NCBI GenBank assembly: GCA_030144725.1
Contig: JASKMD010000011.1
Span: 7,648,058 to 7,712,057 of the forward strand
Source: Haematococcus lacustris
Taxonomy: Eukaryota > Chlorophyta > Chlorophyceae > Chlamydomonadales > Haematococcaceae
Reading direction: 5' to 3'
Length of the DNA stretch: 64,000 nt
Shown here: piece after piece, positions 58,915 to 64,000 of the stretch
How positions within the stretch are numbered: position 1 is the first letter of the stretch
Layout: every line of letters starts with the position of its first letter
Notes under the pieces: model-generated
What the model was told of the DNA's origin: nothing
The model's input: only the letters and a program-made list of their open reading frames with translations
Database searches by the model: none
Position numbers and translations under genes: made by a program

Positions 58915-61137
58915 GTGCAAGAGTACTGGGCTCAGGCCCAGGACCTGCACGAACGCTTCAACACAACCGGTGCGTATTCCGACACACTTTGTCAAGCCCT
59001 GCTGAGCTTGCCACCTGATAATCAGCAGCTCGTGCAGTCCATCCTTGAGCAGCCCCTTGATGAGCAGCTCACCTTGGAGCAGCTCCTCCCTAGGCTGCTC
59101 CTAAGGGAGCAGCTGCTTCAGAACAGTCAGCCTCATGCGGTCGCTCTCTCAGCTCTGTCGGCCGGGGGCAGGGGTAGGTCGGGTAGCAGGGGGCCTAGGG
59201 ATGCTAGTCGGGGGCGGGGTCGGTGTTCGGGCAAGGGCGGGCGTGGGTTTCAGGGGGAGTGCTGGCAGTGCCACCAAAGGGGGCACCAAGCCCACCGGTG
59301 CCCAAATCGTCCCGTCAGCCCCGTGCCTCGTTGGCCTTCGCCATCATGGCGTGGGGCCCCCTCGTCCCGTTCAGGCGGGGCTGGCAGGCCTCCCACCCCG
59401 TCTAGTTGGGGCAGCTCGGCTCATGGCCGGGACTCGAACTCTCCCAGCCGGCACTCTGGCAGCGTGTCACGCAGCAGCATTGCTTTCTCCGTTGTCACCA
59501 AGCCACTGCTCTTTGGGGAGTGGGTGATAGACTCTGGGTGCTCGCGGCACCTCACGCCACACCGCGAGCTGCTGCACGACTACCAGCCCCTGCATGAGCC
59601 ACACCACATCATTGTGGCCAACGGCGGCAGGATTGAGGCGCAGGGGCAGGGGGTGGTGTGCTTTGAAGGGGCGGGGGGGGCCATGCAGCTGCTGGACGTC
59701 CTGCATGTTCTTGAAGCGGACGGCAACCTTGTCTCAGTGGAGAAGGCCACTAGGGCGGGGGGGAGTGTACACTTCACCTCGTTTGGCTGCTCCATCAACA
59801 TGCCCGGGGCTAAGCACAGCGTCATGGGCACTCAGGTAGAGCAGGACTTGTTCCTGCTCGACAGCAAGCCGGTGCCTGTCGCCGGCGGCTTCAGCCTTGC
59901 AGACCGCACTTGCAGTGACCCTTTGGTCATGCATCACCGCCTGGGGCACCCGGGGTACCGCCAGCTGGCTCGGCTGCTGCGGGAGGGCATGGTTAGGGGC
60001 ACCTCAGTCACCGCCGCCCAATGTGAGGCGACAGCTAGTGAGCTGTGCGAGCCCTGTGTCATGGGCAAGCAGACCAGCCTGGAGGCAAGGCAGCATGCGG
60101 GGTTGGGGGTCACCGCTACGCGCCCGCTGATGCTGGTGCACAGCGATGTCTGTGACGTCACCGGTCACTACTCAACAGCCACGCCGGACGGCATGCGATA
60201 CTTTGTCAGTCTACTTGACGAGTTCAGCGGACTGCTGGCTGTCGTGCTTATCAAGCACAAGTCAAACGCGCCGTCAGCCCTCCGTGACATGGTCACGCTC
60301 TTGCAGCGTCGGCTAGGGCACAAGGTTGTGTACCTGCGCACAGACCGGGGGGGGGAATACATTGGGGCTGAGACACAGCAGTGGTTGCGCAGCGAGGGTG
60401 TCACGGACCAGCAGACAGCCCCCCGCACTCCCACCATGAATGGCAGCGGCGAGCGTGTCAACCGCACAGTCATGGAGTGCGTCCGTGCTATGATGCTGGC
60501 CTTTGGGGTGCCAGCCTCCTTCTGGGGTTTTGGCGTGATGGCAACAGCGCACGTGCACAACCTGCGCCCAGTGGCAGGCAAACCCTGCACACCCCATGAG
60601 GCCTGCTTTGGCAGCCCCCCAGACATACATCACTTGCACGTATGGTGCTGCCCAGCTTGGGTGCACGACAGCGAGCCGAGCAGCAAGCTGGCCAGCCGGG
60701 GCATCAAGGGGGTCTTTGTGGGCTATGAGGAGGGGGGCAAGGCTTACCAAGTGTGGGTAGAGGGCCGGCTCTATGTGAGCAAAAGCGTAGTCAATGACGA
60801 GCAAGCAGTCCTACGCCACTTCGCTCCCGTGCCATGCGCGCCTGCTCCCAGCGACCTGGTTGCCCCGTACATGGCCGTGGCGCCCAGGGGGGGGGTTAGT
60901 GCAGCTGGGGAGCAGCCTGGGGAGCAGGGTGGGATGGAGCAGGGTAGGATGGGCAGTGGGGGAGGGACCCCTGCTGTCACCCCCACCGTCACCCCCGCCC
61001 AACACAGCGCTAAACGTGGCGGGGAAACAGCGACAGCAACAGCTGCGGTGGGGGACAAGCGGGCAGTAGGGGTGGACCCCCTGCTGCTCCAGATAGTTCA
61101 GTTGGGGATGGTGTATGGGCAGGTTGGGCTAGCTTAG
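58915..61137 (+). CDS. copia gag-pol: zinc knuckle, protease, integrase
   Basis: 740 codons. Gag helices lie in residues 1-75, then a Gly/Arg-rich stretch and the CCHC knuckle CWQCHQRGHQAHRC (C116, C119, H124, C129). Protease: WVIDSGCSRHLT (D206). The GAG-pre-integrase HHCC finger is HHRLGHPGY...CEPCVMGKQ. The integrase has HSDVCD (D411), YLRTDRGGEY (D477) and SGERVNRT (E513), spaced as D-D-35-E. The C-terminal part is Gly/Ser-rich and reaches a TAG at 61135. It cleaves the polyprotein and inserts the cDNA. Catalytic residues are intact, but the gag start and RT lie in other frames. Confidence 0.9.
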   Translation: MQEYWAQAQDLHERFNTTGAYSDTLCQALLSLPPDNQQLVQSILEQPLDEQLTLEQLLPRLLLREQLLQNSQPHAVALSALSAGGRGRSGSRGPRDASRGRGRCSGKGGRGFQGECWQCHQRGHQAHRCPNRPVSPVPRWPSPSWRGAPSSRSGGAGRPPTPSSWGSSAHGRDSNSPSRHSGSVSRSSIAFSVVTKPLLFGEWVIDSGCSRHLTPHRELLHDYQPLHEPHHIIVANGGRIEAQGQGVVCFEGAGGAMQLLDVLHVLEADGNLVSVEKATRAGGSVHFTSFGCSINMPGAKHSVMGTQVEQDLFLLDSKPVPVAGGFSLADRTCSDPLVMHHRLGHPGYRQLARLLREGMVRGTSVTAAQCEATASELCEPCVMGKQTSLEARQHAGLGVTATRPLMLVHSDVCDVTGHYSTATPDGMRYFVSLLDEFSGLLAVVLIKHKSNAPSALRDMVTLLQRRLGHKVVYLRTDRGGEYIGAETQQWLRSEGVTDQQTAPRTPTMNGSGERVNRTVMECVRAMMLAFGVPASFWGFGVMATAHVHNLRPVAGKPCTPHEACFGSPPDIHHLHVWCCPAWVHDSEPSSKLASRGIKGVFVGYEEGGKAYQVWVEGRLYVSKSVVNDEQAVLRHFAPVPCAPAPSDLVAPYMAVAPRGGVSAAGEQPGEQGGMEQGRMGSGGGTPAVTPTVTPAQHSAKRGGETATATAAVGDKRAVGVDPLLLQIVQLGMVYGQVGLA

Positions 61138-61151
61138 GCGGGGCTAGCGGT

Positions 61152-62219
61152 TTGGGCAATTCAGGGAAGATGGAGACTTGCACCCCCGACACCGTGCCCG
61201 CGTTGCGCCCCGCTCTTGTGCCACCCGAGCGGCGCCGTTCTGAGCGCGTGCGCAAGCGCGTGGAATTCCCCGACTTCGTCACTTTGTGCTACTCCGCTCG
61301 ATACGAAAGCAACAGCAGCCGTGGCAGTGGGCGGAAGGGGGATGGGAGCAGGGGGAGCAGGGGGAGCTCTGGGGGTGCTGCCAGCCAGCCTGCTGAGCCT
61401 CGCTCCTTCAGCGAGGCCATGTCCAGGCCCGATGCTGAGGAGTGGGGCCGTGCCATGGATGCCGAGATGGCCAGCCAACACGCCAATCAGACTTTGGAGT
61501 TGGTCAGCAGGCAGTCTGGCATGTCTGTCCTGCCAGGTCGTTGGGTTCTAAAAGTCAAGCGGGGCTTACACGGCAGCATTGTCAAGTACAATGCTCGCTG
61601 GGTGGTGTAGGGGTTTAGGCAGCGGGATGGGGTGGACTACTTTGAGGACGCTGTCTTTGCCCCCGTGGTCATGCACACGACCCAGCGCCTTATCTTGGCC
61701 CTGGCAGTGCAGAAGGGCTGGGGCCTTTGGCAGATTGACTTCAAAACGGCCTTCCTCAACAGCAAGCTCACAGACTCAGACCCGCAGATCTTTGTTGAGC
61801 AGCGAGAGGGGTATGAGGTGGGCAGGGGGCTGGTGTGCCAGCTGCAGCGCACAGTGTATGGCCTCAAGCAGGCCCCTCGGGCCTGGTACCTGTGCTTGCG
61901 CGAGCAGCTGGAGCAGATTGGGTTCCGGGCTTCAGCAGCAGACCCCAGCCTGTTCAGCCTGCGCACAAGCAGCAAAAGCGCGGTGCACATGCTCGTGTAT
62001 GTCGACGACTGCATCCTTGCCCGCGCAGACGAGGCAGCGGTGCAGGAGGTTAAGGAGCAACTGCAACAAGCTTTTGACGTGCACGACCTGGGGCAGGCAG
62101 CTGACTTTCTGGGGATGCGCATTGCCTTTGATCGCGCAACCAGCATCTTGCGCCAGACGCAACAGCAATACATCGAGCAGCTGCTGCAGCGCTTTGGTCT
62201 AGCAGAGTGCAATGCATAG
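61152..62219 (+). pseudogene. copia reverse transcriptase (left copy), TAG at 61608
   Basis: The first part (61152-61610) gives an S/R-rich linker and the RT start (WGRAMDAEMASQHANQTLEL, GRWVLKVKRG, YNARWVV). It is cut by TAG where the opposite copy at 63993-63283 has AAG (VVKGFRQRDGVDYF). The frame then continues with WQIDFKTAFLNSKL, QLQRTVYGLKQAPRAWY and the catalytic MLVYVDDCILA, to RFGLAECNA. At that point the sequence turns into an inverted LTR (62216). Confidence 0.9.
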
Positions 62220-62425
62220 CGGTGAACTACGGGTGCCACGTCGGATGCCCTATGTGCCATTGCAAGAGCGACCACCATACCTGCGAAGGGGGCACGTCAA
62301 TGCCCACCATCGCAGGCCTAAGGCACAGCTTAAGTACACCGTCTCACACTAAAAGCGCAGATCACACTTAGGTCAGAGACGGCTGCGGGTGGCCTAGGCA
62401 TGTTCCCCACAATACTCCCCCTCAG
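61500..62425. repeat. Inverted repeat arm 1 (RT plus inverted LTR)
   Basis: Pairs with 63075-63993 with very few differences, leaving a 650-bp centre with the RNase H region. Confidence 0.92.
62216..62425 (-). repeat. Inverted copia LTR fused to the RT
   Basis: Reverse complement of the LTR start: the minus strand reads the purine tract gggggagtat, then tgtggggaacatgcc and so on to ccgctatgcatt. The RT-LTR joint at aatgcata is identical to that of the right copy. Confidence 0.9.
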
Positions 62426-62640
62426 GCCAGGCCAGCAAAGCCGGAAGCTAAAACGCTACGCGTCAACAGAAGATGCATGGAGACAACGAAAGCATAGTGT
62501 ACATGCAGATCATGCGTGCAAACAGACAAACGCAGGCAGGCGCGTGCCAAGGCAGGCACAAGCAAGAAAGCACCGAACAGACTCCACACGGTTAAAGCAC
62601 AGAGCTCACACTAGCTTAGCCCACGCCCATGCCAGCCTTG
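62426..62640. other. Unrecognised filler between RT and RNase H
   Basis: A-rich sequence with no copia similarity that I can see; it occupies the place of the RT-RNase H connection. Confidence 0.5.
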
Positions 62641-63076
62641 CACGACACGAACTTGGGGTCAGGCAGCGCCTTGGTAAGCGCATCAGCCACCATGTCCGCC
62701 GTGGTTCTGCGGTATCTCAGGGGCACAGCGGGGCAAGGGTTGGTCTTCAGGGGCAGCTGCAACGGGGAGCTGGTGGGGTTCTGCGATAGCGACTACGCCA
62801 GCTGCAAGCAGTCCCAGCGCAACACCACAGGCTTTGTCTTCATCCTGTCCGGTGAACTTCACACCACCGTGGCCACCTCCACCACCGAGGCTGAGGACCA
62901 GGCCGCTGCTGACGCCACCAGGGAAGCGCTAAAGCCCAGTGGAGTCGCAGCGCAGCAAGCACATTGCCGTCATGCACCACATCGCGCGAGAGCGTGTGTG
63001 GCGTGGAGAGGTGGAGTTCTCTTACTGCCCCACGGCGGACATGGTGGCTGATGCGCTTATCAAGGCGCTGCCTGGC
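62641..63076 (+). pseudogene. copia RNase H region
   Basis: Frame 62629-63051 gives VVLRYLRGTAGQGLVF, GFCDSDYASCKQSQRNTTG and TSTTEAEDQAAADATREA. After a frame change near 62940, [17 protein letters not shown] and [21 protein letters not shown] follow. These are the standard copia RNase H motifs with their acidic residues. The one-base shift inactivates it. Confidence 0.85.
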
Positions 63077-63090
63077 TTGAGGGGGAGTAT
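63077..63090 (+). promoter_or_regulatory. copia polypurine tract
   Basis: ttgagggggagtat directly upstream of the 3' LTR start, where plus-strand synthesis is primed. Confidence 0.75.
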
Positions 63091-63293
63091 TGTGGGGAAC
63101 ATGCCTAGGCCACCCGCAGCCGTCTCTGACCTAAGTGTGATCTGCGCTTTTAGTGTGAGACGGTGTACTTAAGCTGTGCCTTAGGCCTGCGATGGTGGGC
63201 ATTGACGTGCCCCCTTCGCAGGTATGGTGGTCGCTCTTGCAATGGCACATAGGGCATCCGACGTGGCACCCGTAGTTCACCGCTATGCATTGC
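63091..63293 (+). repeat. copia 3' LTR, 3'-truncated
   Basis: Starts TGTGGGGAACATGCC. It holds the part missing from the 5' LTR and ends at ccgctatgcatt, where inverted RT sequence begins. Confidence 0.9.
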
Positions 63294-63993
63294 ACTCTGC
63301 TAGACCAAAGCGCTGCAGCAGCTGCTCGATGTATTGCTGTTGCGTCTGGCGCAAGATGCTGGTTGCGCGATCAAAGGCAATGCGCATCCCCAGAAAGTCA
63401 GCTGCCTGCCCCAGGTCGTGCACGTCAAAAGCTTGTTGCAGTTGCTCCTTAACCTCCTGCACCGCTGCCTCGTCTGCGCGGGCAAGGATGCAGTCGTCGA
63501 CATACACGAGCATGTGCACCGCGCTTTTGCTGCTTGTGCGCAGGCTGAACAGGCTGGGGTCTGCTGCTGAAGCCCGGAACCCAATCTGCTCCAGCTGCTC
63601 GCGCAAGCACAGGTACCAGGCCCGAGGGGCCTGCTTGAGGCCATACACTGTGCGCTGCAGCTGGCACACCAGCCCCCTGCCCACCTCATACCCCTCTCGC
63701 TGCTCAACAAAGATCTGCGGGTCTGAGTCTGTGAGCTTGCTGTTGAGGAAGGCCGTTTTGAAGTCAATCTGCCAAAGGCCCCAGCCCTTCTGCACTGCCA
63801 GGGCCAAGATAAGGCGTTGGGTCGTGTGCATGACCACGGGGGCAAAGACAACGTCCTCAAAGTAGTCCACCCCATCCCGCTGCCTAAACCCCTTCACCAC
63901 CCAGCGAGCATTGTACTTGACAATGCCGCCGTGTGAGCCCCGCTTGACTTTTAGGACCCAGCGGCCTAGCCGGACAGACATGCCAGGATGCAT
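63283..63993 (-). CDS. copia reverse transcriptase (right copy, inverted, partial)
   Basis: 236 open codons on the minus strand with GRWVLKVKRG, VVKGFRQRDGVDYFEDVVFAP, WQIDFKTAFLNS, YGLKQAPRAWY, YVDDCILA and the same end LAECNA. It is the undamaged counterpart of 61500-62219 (Lys where that copy has a stop; also Val for Ala in EDVVF). Its 5' part lies beyond the window, and its 3' end is fused to the LTR, so no RNase H follows. It is a partial domain, not a complete gene. Confidence 0.88.
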   Translation of the reverse strand: MHPGMSVRLGRWVLKVKRGSHGGIVKYNARWVVKGFRQRDGVDYFEDVVFAPVVMHTTQRLILALAVQKGWGLWQIDFKTAFLNSKLTDSDPQIFVEQREGYEVGRGLVCQLQRTVYGLKQAPRAWYLCLREQLEQIGFRASAADPSLFSLRTSSKSAVHMLVYVDDCILARADEAAVQEVKEQLQQAFDVHDLGQAADFLGMRIAFDRATSILRQTQQQYIEQLLQRFGLAECNA

Positions 63994-64000
63994 GTTGAGC

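Larger units (their letters stand above)
58192..63293 (+). mobile_element. Ty1/copia retrotransposon, decayed and rearranged
   Basis: Domain order gag, protease, integrase, RT, RNase H identifies Ty1/copia. The 5' LTR lacks its first ~67 bases (replaced by the 58066-58191 repeat). The 3' LTR (63091-63293) lacks its last ~100 bases. Between RT and RNase H sits an inverted LTR and unrelated DNA (62216-62640). Frame changes occur near 58915 and 61140, and there is a TAG at 61608. It is not functional. Confidence 0.92.
63075..63993. repeat. Inverted repeat arm 2
   Basis: Mirror of 61500-62425; may continue past the window end. Confidence 0.92.

Overview
The window looks like nuclear DNA of a green alga, probably volvocine (Chlamydomonas/Volvox/Haematococcus-like). 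The reasons are GC-rich low-complexity DNA, short GTGAGT/GTAAGG...CAG introns inside element genes, a RandI/Dualen-type non-LTR retrotransposon (a family I know from Chlamydomonas reinhardtii), and a copia element with a half-tRNA type primer site. I find no host housekeeping gene, no rRNA or tRNA gene and nothing bacterial. It is a cluster of nested transposable elements, and much of its structure can be read from target-site duplications (TSDs) and restored reading frames.

Layout. 1-230: flank with a MITE scrap. 231-1751: internally deleted pogo-like element (- strand). 1758-4780: decayed Ty3/gypsy piece (+). 4072-6032: spacer with a direct repeat and a palindrome array. 6033-9076: near-identical inverted copy of the gypsy gag/protease region (-). 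Its gag reading frame appears to resume at 23711-23955 and again at 53240-53286, so almost everything from 9077 to 53239 lies inside one gag gene. The first insertion is a hAT-like element (9077-23710). It carries a Harbinger-like element (9080-11012), a small hAT (15952-17320) and an apparently intact pogo-like transposon (19246-21506). The second insertion is a RandI/Dualen-like retrotransposon on the minus strand (23971-53239, 15-bp TSD). It was itself hit by a second hAT (31398-39795, 8-bp TSD) and by a 5.5-kb segment (41104-46627).

Deleting those two insertions and one copy of a 20-bp tandem duplication leaves a single frame of about 5,095 codons for the RandI-like element. From N to C terminus it reads: about 47 copies of a His-rich 38-residue repeat, a consensus 2A ribosome-skipping motif (GDVEANPGP), two Josephin-like cysteine-protease domains, an APE-type endonuclease, reverse transcriptase, a PHD-like finger, RNase H, a zinc finger, and a PD-(D/E)xK endonuclease. 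The 2A motif between the repeat leader and the proteases is the most striking feature. The second is a set of tandem arrays built on perfect palindromes that all have GTAC at their centre (5.6, 33.1, 34.8, 41.4-42.9 and 45.8-46.5 kb).

53.4-58.2 kb holds an LTR scrap, a 1.4-kb CTG/CCCCTG array and a palindromic MITE composite (56616-57865). 58.2-64 kb holds a decayed Ty1/copia element (gag, protease, integrase, RT, RNase H) whose RT is fused to an inverted LTR. That chimaera is repeated in opposite orientation up to the window edge.

Most genes here are element-encoded and many are broken. The pogo transposase (19538-21130) is the only transposase that looks intact. All family assignments come from motif reading; no search was run.
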